Positions 1-8,749 of a stretch of DNA of 64,000 bases are shown here, piece by piece. Made by a program: the position numbers and the translations under genes. Location: the NCBI RefSeq assembly GCF_900102855.1, contig NZ_FMWD01000002.1:408090-472089 (forward strand), written 5' to 3'. This DNA comes from Thiohalomonas denitrificans (GTDB lineage: Bacteria > Pseudomonadota > Gammaproteobacteria > Thiohalomonadales > Thiohalomonadaceae). Within the stretch, counting starts at the first letter, position 1. The number at the start of each line of letters is the position of its first letter. Under the pieces are notes generated by a model. It saw only the letters and a program-made list of their open reading frames with translations. It was not told the origin of the DNA and ran no database searches.

Positions 1-1
1 T

Positions 2-601
2 CTCGCTCCCGGGGAAATGGCGTTTCTTACCGGGCATTCGGGTGCCGGCAAGAGCTCACTACTGAAGCTCATCGCGCTGATCGAGCGGGCCAGCAGCGGT
101 CAGGTGCTGGTCGGGGGACAGAACCTGGCGCGGGTGAAGTCCCGTCATATCCCCTTCCATCGCCGTCGCATCGGCATCATTTTTCAGGACCACCGGCTGC
201 TGTTCGACCGCACGGTGTTCGATAACGTAGCTCTCCCACTGATTATCTCCGGGCACGCCCGTCGTGAAGTGGAGCGGCGGGTCCGTGCCGCCCTCGACAA
301 GGTCGGCCTGCTGGATCGGGCCAGATCCTTTCCCGTTACCCTTTCCGGCGGCGAACAGCAGCGGGTAGGTATCGCCCGTGCAGTCATCAACCGGCCACCG
401 CTGGTACTGGCGGATGAGCCCACCGGCAACCTCGACCCGGAGCTCTCCCGGGAAATCATGGAGATCTTCCGGGATTTCAACCGGGTAGGGGTCAGCGTCC
501 TTATCGCCAGCCACGACCTGGACCTCATCCGGCAGATGCCCCACCGAATCCTGCGGCTGGACCACGGCAGGCTTGCCAGCGATATCGGAGTAACGGTCTG
601 A
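2..601 (+). CDS. ftsE: Cell division ATP-binding protein FtsE (5' end outside window)
   Basis: ATPase subunit of the FtsEX complex, which sits at the septal ring and couples ATP hydrolysis to activation of periplasmic cell-wall hydrolases. The frame is open from base 2; FtsE proteins normally have about 20 more residues upstream, so the gene start lies off the window. Visible motifs in order: Walker A GHSGAGKSS, ABC signature LSGGEQQR, Walker B LVLADEP and the switch histidine in ASHD. The stop TGA overlaps the ATG of ftsX (ATGA), indicating coupled translation. The usual upstream partner ftsY is presumably just outside. Confidence 0.95.
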   Translation, partial: LAPGEMAFLTGHSGAGKSSLLKLIALIERASSGQVLVGGQNLARVKSRHIPFHRRRIGIIFQDHRLLFDRTVFDNVALPLIISGHARREVERRVRAALDKVGLLDRARSFPVTLSGGEQQRVGIARAVINRPPLVLADEPTGNLDPELSREIMEIFRDFNRVGVSVLIASHDLDLIRQMPHRILRLDHGRLASDIGVTV

Positions 602-1605
602 TGCGCGGCGGGACCTATCGATCACGGCCAGCCGCCTCCCGCGAGAACGGCCGGGGGGCCTCCAGAGCCGGGCCACGCCTGAAAGATGCCCTGCAGAGTT
701 GGGGCGCCCGCCATCTGCAGACCTTTTTCTATGCGTTGGGACAGATGTGGCGCCGTCCGGCGGCGGCCCTGATGACTGCCGCGGTCATCGGCATCGCCCT
801 GGCACTGCCCACCGGCCTCCACGTAGGGCTGAAGAACGTGCAGCACGTACTGGCGGGCTGGGACGGAGCGACGCAGCTGTCTCTGTTTCTGACCGCAGAC
901 ACCGATGAACCGGCCGCCAACAACCTGCGCAAACGGCTCGAGGCGCAGCCTGGGATCGCCAGCGTCGACTACATCTCCCGGGAGAACGCACTGGTGGAGT
1001 TTCGCCGTCTCTCCGGGTTTGGTGAGGCGCTCGACGCCCTGGAAGAGAATCCACTGCCGGCAGTGCTGGTGGTGCGCCCCGCCCTCAGTCACAACAGTCC
1101 GAACCAGGTGGAGACGCTGCTGGAGGAGCTGAGGGCGCTGCCCAGCGTTGAGCTGGCACAGCTGGACATGCAGTGGGTTAAACGACTGTTTGCCCTCATG
1201 GAGATCGGGCAGCGCGGAGTCTGGGTGCTGGCCGGGCTGCTCTCGCTGGCCGTACTGCTGGTGGTAGGCAATACCATCCGCCTCTCGATCCAGAACCGGC
1301 GCGACGAGATCGTGGTCACCAAGCTTATCGGCGGCACCGATGCCTTCATCCGCCGCCCGTTCCTCTATACCGGCTTCTGGTACGGCCTGTTCGGTGCCGT
1401 GATTGCCGCGGTGCTGGTGCAGGCCTCACTGGGCATACTGAGCGGGCCGGTCCGGGATCTGGCCAACCTCTACAACAGCGGCTTCCGGCTGGATGCACTG
1501 GATGCAGCCACCGCCGGCCTGCTGCTGCTGTCAGGGACCGCCCTGGGGCTGGTCGGCTCCTGGTTCGCCGTCGGCCGCCATCTGCGCGATATCGAACCTA
1601 CCTGA
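601..1605 (+). CDS. ftsX: Cell division protein FtsX
   Basis: Membrane subunit of FtsEX. The 334-residue product has a polar N-terminal cytoplasmic stretch, a first membrane segment at about residues 54-72, a periplasmic domain of some 130 residues (the part that contacts the hydrolase activator in characterised FtsX), then three further membrane segments near 206-225, 259-280 and 301-323. This is the normal FtsX topology. It overlaps ftsE by one base beyond the ATGA junction and is followed 109 bp later by rpoH, the order seen in E. coli and many gammaproteobacteria. Confidence 0.95.
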   Translation: MRGGTYRSRPAASRENGRGASRAGPRLKDALQSWGARHLQTFFYALGQMWRRPAAALMTAAVIGIALALPTGLHVGLKNVQHVLAGWDGATQLSLFLTADTDEPAANNLRKRLEAQPGIASVDYISRENALVEFRRLSGFGEALDALEENPLPAVLVVRPALSHNSPNQVETLLEELRALPSVELAQLDMQWVKRLFALMEIGQRGVWVLAGLLSLAVLLVVGNTIRLSIQNRRDEIVVTKLIGGTDAFIRRPFLYTGFWYGLFGAVIAAVLVQASLGILSGPVRDLANLYNSGFRLDALDAATAGLLLLSGTALGLVGSWFAVGRHLRDIEPT

Positions 1606-1644
1606 ACTCCGGCGGCGGCTCATTGTCTACAAAACAGGGAGCTA

Positions 1645-1671
1645 TTGGCACTCTCAAAAATTGAGTGCTAA
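1645..1671. promoter_or_regulatory. CIRCE operator (HrcA site) upstream of rpoH
   Basis: The sequence reads TTGGCACTC-N9-GAGTGCTAA. This matches the CIRCE consensus TTAGCACTC-N9-GAGTGCTAA at 17 of 18 arm positions with the exact 9-bp spacer. CIRCE is the binding site of the heat-shock repressor HrcA. It lies 44 bp before the rpoH start codon and overlaps the promoter elements described in the next entry. hrcA itself is not in the window. Confidence 0.9.
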
Positions 1672-1674
1672 TAT
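1645..1674 (+). promoter_or_regulatory. Putative sigma70-type promoter of rpoH, inside CIRCE
   Basis: TTGGCA (1645-1650) resembles a -35 box and TAATAT (1669-1674) a -10 box, separated by 18 bp. Both hexamers overlap the CIRCE arms, so bound HrcA would occlude RNA polymerase. A start around 1681 would give a leader of about 34 nt carrying the ribosome-binding site AAAAGGGGGA (1701-1710) ahead of the ATG at 1715. The promoter is inferred from sequence only. Confidence 0.6.
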
Positions 1675-1714
1675 GGGTTATTAATAGCCCTACGGTATAG
1701 AAAAGGGGGAATTC

Positions 1715-2566
1715 ATGTCCAAGGCGCTTGATATTTCGCTGAATTTTCCAATAAGCAGCATTGAGGCCTACGCCCAGGCGGTGAACCGCATTCCGATGCT
1801 CACTGCAGAAGAGGAGCGCAGCCTCGCCGAGCGACTGCAGCAGGACAACGATCTGGAAGCAGCTCGTCGCCTGGTGATGTCGCACCTGCGCTTTGTGGCT
1901 CATATAGCCAGAGGTTACAGTGGCTACGGCCTGCCGCATGCGGATTTGATTCAGGAAGGCAACATCGGGCTGATGAAGGCGGTGAAACGCTTTGATCCGA
2001 CGATGAACGTGCGTCTGGTCTCGTTTGCCGTGCACTGGGTCCGTGCCGAGATCCATGAATTCATCCTGCGCAACTGGCGCATCGTGAAGGTCGCCACCAC
2101 CAAGGCGCAGCGCAAGCTGTTCTTCAATCTGCGCAGTTCCAAGAAGCGCCTGGGCTGGTTCTCCCATGCCGAAGTGGAGGCAGTAGCGAAGGACCTGGGC
2201 GTAAGCCAGGCCGACGTGCTGGAGATGGAGTCACGTCTCTCCGGCCAGGACATGGCCTTCGACGGCAAAGCTGACGATGATGATGACTCGTATGCCCCGG
2301 CCCCGTTCGCCTATCTCCAGGACCTGCGGCATGACCCCGCCCGGCAGGTGGAGGCCTCGAATTGGGAAGAGCACAACAGCGAACAGCTCATGTCCGCCAT
2401 GGAGGGACTGGACGAACGCAGCCGCGACATCGTCACTGCCCGCTGGCTGGGTGATCAGAAAATCACCCTCCAGGAGCTGGCCGACAAGTACGGCGTCTCG
2501 GCCGAACGTATTCGTCAGCTGGAGAAAAACGCGATGAAAAGGCTCAAGGGCGTTCTCGCCGCCTGA
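1715..2566 (+). CDS. rpoH: RNA polymerase heat-shock sigma factor sigma-32
   Basis: Directs RNA polymerase to heat-shock promoters. At 283 residues it has normal RpoH length. Region 2 includes the core-binding segment around [19 protein letters not shown]; the RpoH-specific box QRKLFFNLR lies near residues 132-140 and separates it from other sigma70 members; the region 4 helix-turn-helix ([17 protein letters not shown]) is near the C-terminus. The start is supported by AAAAGGGGGA five bases upstream. A CIRCE operator covers its promoter, so HrcA probably represses it. A strong terminator follows at 2604. Confidence 0.97.
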   Translation: MSKALDISLNFPISSIEAYAQAVNRIPMLTAEEERSLAERLQQDNDLEAARRLVMSHLRFVAHIARGYSGYGLPHADLIQEGNIGLMKAVKRFDPTMNVRLVSFAVHWVRAEIHEFILRNWRIVKVATTKAQRKLFFNLRSSKKRLGWFSHAEVEAVAKDLGVSQADVLEMESRLSGQDMAFDGKADDDDDSYAPAPFAYLQDLRHDPARQVEASNWEEHNSEQLMSAMEGLDERSRDIVTARWLGDQKITLQELADKYGVSAERIRQLEKNAMKRLKGVLAA

Positions 2567-2575
2567 GCCCCACCC

Positions 2576-2600
2576 GCGAACGGGAACGGGAACGGGAACG
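2576..2600. repeat. Short tandem hexamer (CGGGAA)3
   Basis: Three perfect copies of CGGGAA at 2581-2598, with partial copies on both sides, lie between the rpoH stop codon and its terminator. It is a simple microsatellite-like run; no function is evident. Confidence 0.7.
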
Positions 2601-2603
2601 AAG

Positions 2604-2640
2604 AGTCCGCCTCCTTACGGGAGTGCGGACTTTTTTGTTT
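2604..2640 (+). terminator. Rho-independent terminator after rpoH
   Basis: AGTCCGC (2604-2610) pairs with GCGGACT (2625-2631), extended by CTCC/GGAG around a short loop, and is followed by TTTTTT from 2631. It lies 37 bp after the rpoH stop and between convergent rpoH and bioD. An A-run on the other side (AAAAAAG read from the minus strand) would let it act only weakly in that direction. Confidence 0.85.
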
Positions 2641-2765
2641 AACGGCAAAGAGCATCGCCGAAGTTTCACAGGGCGACCCGCGACCACCGTTGAACCGGGG
2701 CACGACCTCTTCTCCCTCTGGAAAAGGGACCTGTCAGCCGGCCAGGTCCGGCATGCTGTCAATTC

Positions 2766-3446
2766 TCAGCGGGACAGCATCCCGACATCAAGGGCCGCAG
2801 CAATCCGCCGGGGGTCGAATTCGCGCAGATACGGCACCACGCCGAGGAGAGGGGCCTTCAGCTGTTCACTGAGGTGGTGCACGTTTTCAGCCGCCGCAGC
2901 CATGTCCGGAGTCAGTTCATTGGCGACCCAACCAGCGAGCTCCAGTCCGTCTTCCTCAATCGCACGTGCGGTCAGCAGGGCATGGTTGAGGCAGCCAAGG
3001 CGCAGTCCGACGACCATGATTACGGGCAATTCGAGTGCCCTGGCCATGTCCGCTACGGTAATTGCCGCACCCAGCGGGGCATGCCAGCCTCCAGCCCCCT
3101 CCACCACGACCCGATCAACCTCACTCGCCAACTGCCGGTAGGCGGAGACAATCCGTCTCAGGTCAATGGTGACGCCAGCCCGGGCGGCTGCCACATGGGG
3201 AGACACCGGCGGCTCGAAGGCATAGGGATTCACCCGCTCATAGGCCATGGGTACCGAGCCGGCCCGTTGCAGGTGGACTGCATCGTCGTTGCGCAACCCG
3301 CCGGCGGTAATCTCGCACCCCGCGGAGATCGGCTTCATACCCACCACGGTTTCACCGCGGTCCTGGAAGGCGGCGATCAGCCCCACGCTTGTCCAGGTCT
3401 TGCCGATCTCGGTATCGGTGCCGGTGACGAATACCCCACTTGCCAT
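2766..3446 (-). CDS. bioD: Dethiobiotin synthetase
   Basis: ATP-dependent carboxylation of 7,8-diaminopelargonic acid to dethiobiotin, the penultimate step of biotin synthesis, in the cytoplasm. The P-loop GTDTEIGKT at residues 9-17 is the family hallmark, and VEGAGGWHAPL is the conserved central motif. I place the start at 3446 (MASGVFVTG) because BioD proteins begin a few residues before the P-loop and GAGAGAG lies just upstream; an open frame reaches back to 3506. It is the last gene of the bioBFHCD operon, 76 bp after bioC. Confidence 0.95.
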   Translation of the reverse strand: MASGVFVTGTDTEIGKTWTSVGLIAAFQDRGETVVGMKPISAGCEITAGGLRNDDAVHLQRAGSVPMAYERVNPYAFEPPVSPHVAAARAGVTIDLRRIVSAYRQLASEVDRVVVEGAGGWHAPLGAAITVADMARALELPVIMVVGLRLGCLNHALLTARAIEEDGLELAGWVANELTPDMAAAAENVHHLSEQLKAPLLGVVPYLREFDPRRIAAALDVGMLSR

Positions 3447-3522
3447 AGTCACTCTCTCTCGCTGAACTGAACCACCCGAATCACCCGGCACGAAGAAACC
3501 TGCCACAGGCGCAAATGCTTTC

Positions 3523-4413
3523 CTAACGCTTTTTCAGCGCACCCCGCAGCTGCTCGAAGCGGATGCCGGTGGCGCCGTCACTGGTGTGTTGCTGGGGAAC
3601 GCTATCCGGTGCCCAGGCGTGACCGTAGACCACCTCCCAGGTCGAGTGCAGACGACCCTCGTGGCGGAAGCGCTCATAGGCCTCACTCAGCGCCTTCAGG
3701 CGGGACTTGCCGGTCAGGGTCGGGCGTCGTCCACCGCGTACGGTCTGTGCGCCGAGCGACTTGAGGTCGCTCATCAGGGCCGGGACGCTCTCGTAAGTAA
3801 GGGTCAGGAGTTCCATGTCCACCACCGGGTCGGCGAGGCGGGCATTCACCATCGCATCCCCCACGTGATGCATGTCCAGGAATTCGTTGACGTGCACTTC
3901 CCGGTCCACCTCGGCCCAGCTGGCGCGCAACTCCTTGAGAGTATCGGGACCGAAGGTGCTGAACATCACCAGCCCGCCAGGGCGCAGCACCCGCCGGAAT
4001 TCCGCAAAGGTTCGTTCGAGATCGCACCACTGCAGGGTCAGGTTGGAAAACACCAGATCGAAGCGAGCATCGGCAAAGGGCAACTGCTCGGCGTCGCCAC
4101 AGGCAAAGCGGTGGCCCCGCAGGCGCCGGTTGAGAGGGCCAAAACGACCGCGGGTGCGGCACACCATGCCGTGCGCCAGGTCCATCGCGACAATCTGCGC
4201 CTTGCGATACCGCTGTGCCAGCGCCTCGCTGCACCAGCCTGTGCCGGCGCCCACGTCCAGAATGCGCTGCGGCTCCATCCGGATCGGGTCCAGACGCTCC
4301 AGCAGGCGCTCACCCACCTCACGCTGGAGCACGGCCGCAGCATCATAGCTATCCACCGCCCGCTCGAAGGACTCTCGAATTCGGGCTTTGTCGGGACGCG
4401 GCAAATCAGGCAT
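3523..4413 (-). CDS. bioC: Malonyl-ACP O-methyltransferase BioC
   Basis: SAM-dependent methyltransferase that masks the free carboxyl of malonyl-ACP so that fatty acid synthesis can build the pimeloyl chain. The SAM-binding motif DVGAGTGW is near residue 55 and the typical FSNLTLQW / RRVLRPGGL motifs follow. The chosen start (MPDLPRPDK) at 4413 has GGAG upstream and overlaps the end of bioH by 8 bp (ATGCCTGA), suggesting translational coupling; the frame stays open to 4479. The length, 296 residues, is a little above the E. coli protein. Confidence 0.94.
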   Translation of the reverse strand: MPDLPRPDKARIRESFERAVDSYDAAAVLQREVGERLLERLDPIRMEPQRILDVGAGTGWCSEALAQRYRKAQIVAMDLAHGMVCRTRGRFGPLNRRLRGHRFACGDAEQLPFADARFDLVFSNLTLQWCDLERTFAEFRRVLRPGGLVMFSTFGPDTLKELRASWAEVDREVHVNEFLDMHHVGDAMVNARLADPVVDMELLTLTYESVPALMSDLKSLGAQTVRGGRRPTLTGKSRLKALSEAYERFRHEGRLHSTWEVVYGHAWAPDSVPQQHTSDGATGIRFEQLRGALKKR

Positions 4414-5179
4414 GGATAAAGGACTCCAGTCGGGCGCTAAAGGCCTCGCTGTGGGAAAGAAACGGGGCGTGGCCGGCACCCTCGATCACGGCCAGTTCGG
4501 CCCCCAACCGTTCGGCCGTGCGCACCGCTGCCTCCACCGGGACCAGCGTGTCCCGCGCACCGTGAACCACCAGCGCCGGCAGGGCGATCCCGGCGAGCCG
4601 TGTCCGCAGGTCTGCCTCGGCGAGGATACGCAGTCCCGCTTTCAGGGCACGGGGGTCCGGTTCGCCGTGGGCAAAGACCCGTTCCCGCAAGCCGCGCAGC
4701 GTCTCTCGACCGCCTTCGGCACCTCGGGTCTGGAGGGCGAGGAAGCGGATCAGGGTCGTCTGGTAATCAGCCGCCAGTGCCTCGGCAAAACCGGCCAGCA
4801 GCTCCGGCGCCATGCCGGGCCAGCCGGCATCGGCGACAAAGCGCGGATTGGTCCCGACCAGGACCAGGCGACCCACGCCCGCCCGGGAAGCAGCGGCAAG
4901 GGCCACCATGCCGCCCAGCGACCATCCCACCCAGGCGGCCCCGGCGGGCACGGCCTCCGAGACGGCACCGGCCACAGCATCCACATCGGTTCCTTCGGAT
5001 CCGGCGGAAAGCGGAGGGCTGCGACCATGGCCGGGCAGATCCACCAGGGTGACCCGACAGGAGTGCGCCAGCCGTTCGGCGACTTGCGCCCAAATGCCCC
5101 CATGCAGGCCCCAGCCGTGCACCAGCACGACATCGGGACCGCTGCCGAACGTCTCGGTGTGGAGCTTCACGCCTCCCAT
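4406..5179 (-). CDS. bioH: Pimeloyl-ACP methyl ester carboxylesterase BioH
   Basis: Alpha/beta hydrolase that removes the BioC-added methyl group from pimeloyl-ACP methyl ester. The nucleophile elbow GWSLGG puts the catalytic serine at about residue 87, the acid is in the HGARDTLVP segment and the histidine in GAGHAPF. The oxyanion-side HGWG motif is at 21-24. At 257 residues it matches E. coli BioH. It overlaps bioF by 13 bp and bioC by 8 bp, so bioF-bioH-bioC are tightly coupled. In E. coli bioH is unlinked; here it sits in the operon. Confidence 0.94.
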   Translation of the reverse strand: MGGVKLHTETFGSGPDVVLVHGWGLHGGIWAQVAERLAHSCRVTLVDLPGHGRSPPLSAGSEGTDVDAVAGAVSEAVPAGAAWVGWSLGGMVALAAASRAGVGRLVLVGTNPRFVADAGWPGMAPELLAGFAEALAADYQTTLIRFLALQTRGAEGGRETLRGLRERVFAHGEPDPRALKAGLRILAEADLRTRLAGIALPALVVHGARDTLVPVEAAVRTAERLGAELAVIEGAGHAPFLSHSEAFSARLESFIHA

Positions 5180-6333
5180 ACCTCGTCGAGTACCTCCAAC
5201 AGTCGGTCCACGTGCGCCTCGCTGTGAGCGGCGGACAGGGTGATGCGCAGCCGCGCCGTACCCTCGGGCACCGTCGGCGGGCGAATGGCGCCAACCAGCA
5301 GGCCTCGCTCCCGCAGGGCGTCACTGATGGCGAGTGCCGGGCCGGCCCCGCCCACCAGCAGCGGCTGAATCGGGGTGGATGACGGCATCAGGTCCAGGCC
5401 GAGCCGTTCGGCACCCGCCCGGAACCGCGCCACCAGACTCTGCAGGTGTTCGCGCCGCCACCCCTCTTCCCGGACAATGCGCAGGCTCTCCCGGGTAGCC
5501 TCGGCCACCGCCGGGGGCAAGGCCGTGGTGTAGATGTAGGACCGTGCCTGCTGGATCAGGTTTTCAATCAGAACGGCATCGCCGGCGACAAAGGCACCAA
5601 AGGTGCCGAAGCCCTTGCCCAGTGTCCCCACCAGGATCGGGACGTCGGCGCTGCCGAGGCCCGCCTGCCCGGTACACCCGGTCCCGCCGGGACCGATGAC
5701 GCCGAGCCCGTGCGCATCGTCCACCAGCAGCCAGGCCTCGTGGCGGCGGGCGGTTTCGGCCAGTGCCGCCAGGGGCGCGATGTCGCCATCCATGCTGAAC
5801 ACGCCATCGGTCACCACCAACCGGTTCTCCGCCCGACTGGCGGCCAGGCGCTCATCGAGGGCAGCCGCATCGGCATGGGGGAAGCGGGACAGACGCGCCC
5901 GGGAGAGCAGACCGGCATCGAGCAGCGAGGCGTGGTTGAGGCGATCCTCGAAGACCGAATCGCCCGCCCCCACCAGCGCGGTGACCACACCGAGATTGGC
6001 CATATAACCCGTGGAGAACAGCAGCGCCCGCTCACGGCCGACGAAATCCGCCAGCTCCTCCTCGAGCGCGTGGTGAGCCCGGCTGTGGCCGGTGACCAGA
6101 TGCGCCGCCCCACTGCCGACGCCGTACTCCCGCACGCCGCGGATCATCGCCTCCGCCACCCGCGGGTCGGCGGCCAGCCCCAGATAGTCGTTGGAGCAGA
6201 AACCGAGCAACGATTCCCCGTTAACGGAGACCTCGGGACCCTGCGGCCCCTCCGTCACCCGGCGGCTACGGTAGAGGTGCGCAGCCCGGCGACGGTCCAG
6301 TTCGGCTTGAAGGTTTTTCATGGACTGATTCAT
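5167..6333 (-). CDS. bioF: 8-amino-7-oxononanoate synthase
   Basis: PLP enzyme that condenses pimeloyl-ACP with alanine to give 8-amino-7-oxononanoate. The family motifs NDYLGLA (near residue 50), the DDAHGLG aspartate/histidine pair and the PLP lysine in TLGKGFG are visible; the lysine context differs slightly from the commoner TLGKALG. 388 residues is full length. The start could be 6333 (MNQSMKN) or 6321 (MKNLQAEL); neither has a strong ribosome-binding site. A repeat-rich 196-bp gap separates it from bioB. Confidence 0.95.
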   Translation of the reverse strand: MNQSMKNLQAELDRRRAAHLYRSRRVTEGPQGPEVSVNGESLLGFCSNDYLGLAADPRVAEAMIRGVREYGVGSGAAHLVTGHSRAHHALEEELADFVGRERALLFSTGYMANLGVVTALVGAGDSVFEDRLNHASLLDAGLLSRARLSRFPHADAAALDERLAASRAENRLVVTDGVFSMDGDIAPLAALAETARRHEAWLLVDDAHGLGVIGPGGTGCTGQAGLGSADVPILVGTLGKGFGTFGAFVAGDAVLIENLIQQARSYIYTTALPPAVAEATRESLRIVREEGWRREHLQSLVARFRAGAERLGLDLMPSSTPIQPLLVGGAGPALAISDALRERGLLVGAIRPPTVPEGTARLRITLSAAHSEAHVDRLLEVLDEVWEA

Positions 6334-6529
6334 TCACCATGAGGCGCAGAGACACGGAGTTAACGATGGGGCATGTAGGTCGGGCTTTAGCCCGTCAAAA
6401 CTCGATGACGGCTGAAGGCCGACCTACAGGAGACAGTGGCCCGGGATGGCAGCAACGCCCACCATGATCATTAGCCCGCTTCAGCCCCTGTATCCCTCAG
6501 CGAACTCTGCGCCTCTGTGGTGCGATCAT
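6334..6529. repeat. Nested inverted repeats between bioF and bioB
   Basis: The 196-bp intercistronic gap has outer arms near 6343-6362 (GAGGCGCAGAGACACGGAGT) and 6505-6525 (AACTCTGCGCCTCTGTGGTG), which are imperfect inverted copies. Between them, 6374-6428 is a palindrome starting TGTAGGTCGGGC and ending GCCGACCTACA, a copy of the dispersed element seen four more times in this window. The RNA would fold strongly between bioB and bioF. Confidence 0.75.
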
Positions 6530-7498
6530 TCATTTCAGAGTCGCATGGATGTCCAGGCGCTCGAAGAGCTGCTGGTCGTGGCCGGTGCTGGTGTTGTCGG
6601 CGGTCAGGAGCTTTTCGCCATAAAAGATGGAGTTGGCGCCGGCGAGGAAGCAGAGGGCCTGGGCCTCGTCGTTCATGGTTTCTCGGCCGGCAGAAAGGCG
6701 CACGTAGGAGTACGGCATCAGCAGGCGCGCCACGGCGATGGTACGCACGAATTCGAAAATGTCGAGGTCCGGGGAGTCGGCCAGCGGCGTGCCCTCCACC
6801 TTCACCAGACGATTGATGGGCACGCTGTGGGGGTGCTCGGGCAGGTTGGCCAGTTCGATGAGCAGCCGCACGCGATCATCGCGGGATTCGCCCATGCCGA
6901 TGATGCCGCCGGAACAGACCTTGAGGCCGGTCTCTCGCACCGCCTGCAGGGTGTCGAGCCGATCGTCGAAGGAGCGGGTGGTCACCACACTCTCGTAGTA
7001 CTCCCGGGAGGCATCGAGGTTGTGATTGTAGTAATCGAGTCCCGCCTCCTTGAGGGCGTCGGCCTGCGCCTGCTTCAGCATGCCGAGGGTGACACAGGTC
7101 TCCAGTCCCAGGGATTTCACCCCCCTGACCATTTCGATGACCGGCTCCAGATCCTTCGCCTTGGGGCTGCTCCAGGCCGCCCCCATGCAGAAGCGCGAGG
7201 CGCCCTTCTCCTTGGCGTCCTTGGCAGCGGCCATGACCTCTTCAAAGGCCATCAGCGACTCGCGCTCGAGGCCGGTATCGAAGTGGGCGCTCTGGGAGCA
7301 GTAGCCACAGTTCTCCGAGCAGCCGCCGGTCTTGATGTTCAACAGTGTGCTGATCTGCACCGCATTGGGATCGAAATGCAGCCGATGCACGCCTTGGGCG
7401 CGGAACACCAGGTCATTGAAGGGCATTGCAAATAGCGCCCGAACCTCTTCGAGGTCCCAGTCGTGACGAAGTTGCGGCTGACGTACGGTATCGTCCAT
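6530..7498 (-). CDS. bioB: Biotin synthase (radical SAM)
   Basis: Inserts sulfur into dethiobiotin using a radical-SAM [4Fe-4S] cluster and an auxiliary cluster. The radical SAM cysteines are C60, C64 and C67 ([10 protein letters not shown]). The conserved YNHNLD motif is present. The start at 7498 (MDDTVRQPQ) is chosen because AAGAGAGAG precedes it and the family begins here; an open frame runs upstream to 7591. 322 residues is normal. It is the first gene of the operon and is divergent from comF. Confidence 0.96.
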   Translation of the reverse strand: MDDTVRQPQLRHDWDLEEVRALFAMPFNDLVFRAQGVHRLHFDPNAVQISTLLNIKTGGCSENCGYCSQSAHFDTGLERESLMAFEEVMAAAKDAKEKGASRFCMGAAWSSPKAKDLEPVIEMVRGVKSLGLETCVTLGMLKQAQADALKEAGLDYYNHNLDASREYYESVVTTRSFDDRLDTLQAVRETGLKVCSGGIIGMGESRDDRVRLLIELANLPEHPHSVPINRLVKVEGTPLADSPDLDIFEFVRTIAVARLLMPYSYVRLSAGRETMNDEAQALCFLAGANSIFYGEKLLTADNTSTGHDQQLFERLDIHATLK

Positions 7499-7562
7499 TG
7501 CTCTCTCTTCTGGTTTTTTTGGCGGGACCTGACAGAGGCGGCCCCTAACGATAAGCTGACCG

Positions 7563-7591
7563 AGTATTCCGTCTGGAAAGGGAGCTGTCAA
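7563..7591 (-). promoter_or_regulatory. Putative bioB operon promoter
   Basis: On the minus strand a perfect -35 box TTGACA (plus coordinates 7586-7591) is followed after 17 bp by AATACT (7563-7568), four of six matches to the -10 consensus. Transcription would start near 7556 and give a leader of about 58 nt before the bioB ATG at 7498. Sequence-based inference. Confidence 0.55.
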
Positions 7592-7617
7592 ATGCGAGGG
7601 ATCCTTCAGGTTTACAA
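7585..7617. promoter_or_regulatory. Candidate BirA (biotin repressor) operator
   Basis: GGTTTACAA (7609-7617) is a perfect BirA half-site. Fifteen bases to its left is CTGTCAAAT (7585-7593), which matches the other half TTGTAAACC at 5 of 9 positions. The spacing is within the range of known bio operators. The site covers the -35 box of the bioB promoter, the position expected for repression, and also the start codon of comF. One half is degenerate, hence moderate confidence. Confidence 0.45.
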
Positions 7618-8293
7618 CTGGTTACAGTTTAACCTGATTCCGCCTGTTTGTCTCCTCTGCGGCGACCCGGGACACGAGCATCTGGACCTGTGCCGCGGCT
7701 GTCTCTCGGACCTCCCCACCATCGCGCACCCCTGTCTGAGCTGCGGCCGTCCCCTGCAACACCCCGCCACCATCCGTTGCGGCGCCTGCCAGCGGAAGCC
7801 GCCGCCGTTCGATCGCTGCCGATCGGCCTTCGCCTACGGCCCGCCGGTCGACTGGCTGGTCCAGGCGCTCAAGTTCCACCAGCAGTTCACCGCAGGCCGG
7901 CTCCTCAGTACCCTGCTGGTTCAACGATTTGCCGACGTGCCGGCCCCGGACTATCTGTTACCGGTACCCCTGCATGCCACCCGACTGCGGGAGCGTGGCT
8001 TCAACCAGTCCCTGGAGCTGGCCCGGCCGCTGGCGAAGGCCCTGGGTCTTCCGATGGAGACCGCCCGCTGCCGGCGGACACGTCACACCGAGAACCAGTC
8101 CCGGCTGACCCGCAAGGAGCGGCGCCTCAACCTGCGCGAGGCCTTCGAAGTGGAGTGGCCCAACCCGCCACGCCGGGTGGCGATTGTGGATGACGTCCTC
8201 TCCACCGGCGCCACGGCCGGGGAACTCGCCCGCGCCCTCAAACGCGCCGGTGTCGCCGAGGTAGAGGTCTGGGTGGCCGCACGAGCGGTGTAG
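7592..8293 (+). CDS. comF: ComF family phosphoribosyltransferase-like protein
   Basis: ComF/GntX family protein, needed for DNA uptake or processing in naturally competent bacteria; the exact reaction is not settled. Four CxxC pairs (CLLC, CRGC, CLSC, CGAC) in residues 20-70 form a zinc-ribbon region. The C-terminal half is a PRTase fold with the PRPP loop [10 protein letters not shown]. The start at 7592 is preceded by AAAGGGAG. It diverges from the bio operon, and its first codons overlap the candidate BirA site. 233 residues is typical. Confidence 0.9.
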   Translation: MRGILQVYNWLQFNLIPPVCLLCGDPGHEHLDLCRGCLSDLPTIAHPCLSCGRPLQHPATIRCGACQRKPPPFDRCRSAFAYGPPVDWLVQALKFHQQFTAGRLLSTLLVQRFADVPAPDYLLPVPLHATRLRERGFNQSLELARPLAKALGLPMETARCRRTRHTENQSRLTRKERRLNLREAFEVEWPNPPRRVAIVDDVLSTGATAGELARALKRAGVAEVEVWVAARAV

Positions 8294-8390
8294 ATTCAGG
8301 AGCAGTATGTTTAGCCATCCTTTACGCCGAACAATGCGCATTTAACCCTCTGTGAGCCGTACCCCCTGCTGCCAGGCCCGAATCAATGAA

Positions 8391-8481
8391 GAACTGGTAA
8401 CCACGGGGTACACGGGGTAAAACAAGTTATTCGGGCTTTTTTCTCCCCCGTGCGCCCCGTGTTCCCCGTGGTTCGAAGTTC
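8391..8481. repeat. Inverted repeat of CACGGGG type
   Basis: The left arm GAACTGGTAACCACGGGG followed by TACACGGGG (8391-8418) is mirrored by CCCCGTGTTCCCCGTGG followed by TTCGAAGTTC (8455-8481), with a few mismatches and about 35 bp between. It resembles the CCACGGGG-type intergenic palindromes common in proteobacterial genomes. No coding potential. Confidence 0.75.
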
Positions 8482-8556
8482 AAGGAAAGGCTGAATCGTT
8501 ACGTTCTTAAAAAGCTCCACCTTCCGCTCCCACGCCGATCAGTGACCAACTCGAAC

Positions 8557-8642
8557 TGTCATTGCGAGGAGCCCCAGCGACGAAGCAATCTCGAAGAGCC
8601 GAGTACCAGATTGCCGCGTCGCTGGGGCTCCTCGCAATGACA
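8557..8642. repeat. Inverted repeat of TGTCATTGCGAGG type
   Basis: Two 35-bp arms (8557-8591 and 8608-8642) match at 33 of 35 positions when one is reverse-complemented, with a 16-bp loop. The arm starts TGTCATTGCGAGGAGCCC and contains GCGACGAAGCAATCT. This is the widespread CATTGCGAGG...GAAGCAATC dispersed palindrome family. RNA across it would form a long hairpin. Confidence 0.85.
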
Positions 8643-8749
8643 CGCGTCGAGAGGAGCTCTCCGGAGCGGTTTCCGTGGACGTTTCCGGCACGAGCATCTA
8701 GGTTTCGAGAAGCAGGGAGGTGGCCTGGGTAAAGCGACGGAGAGTGGCT

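Larger units (their letters stand above)
8294..8749. other. Gene-free 456-bp gap holding palindromic repeats
   Basis: No credible gene is seen between comF and the flavoprotein gene. The gap contains two large inverted repeats (8391-8481 and 8557-8642, listed separately). The ribosome-binding site of the next gene, CGGAGAG, is at its right end. Confidence 0.7.

Noticed and set aside
6446..7435. 329-codon plus-strand frame opposite bioB
   Set aside because: Antisense shadow of a confidently identified gene, with no recognisable protein features.
8720..8749. Upstream ATG adding 10 codons to the flavoprotein gene
   Set aside because: The dinucleotide fold starts at MDTVDAIVIG, and CGGAGAG is spaced for ATG 8750.
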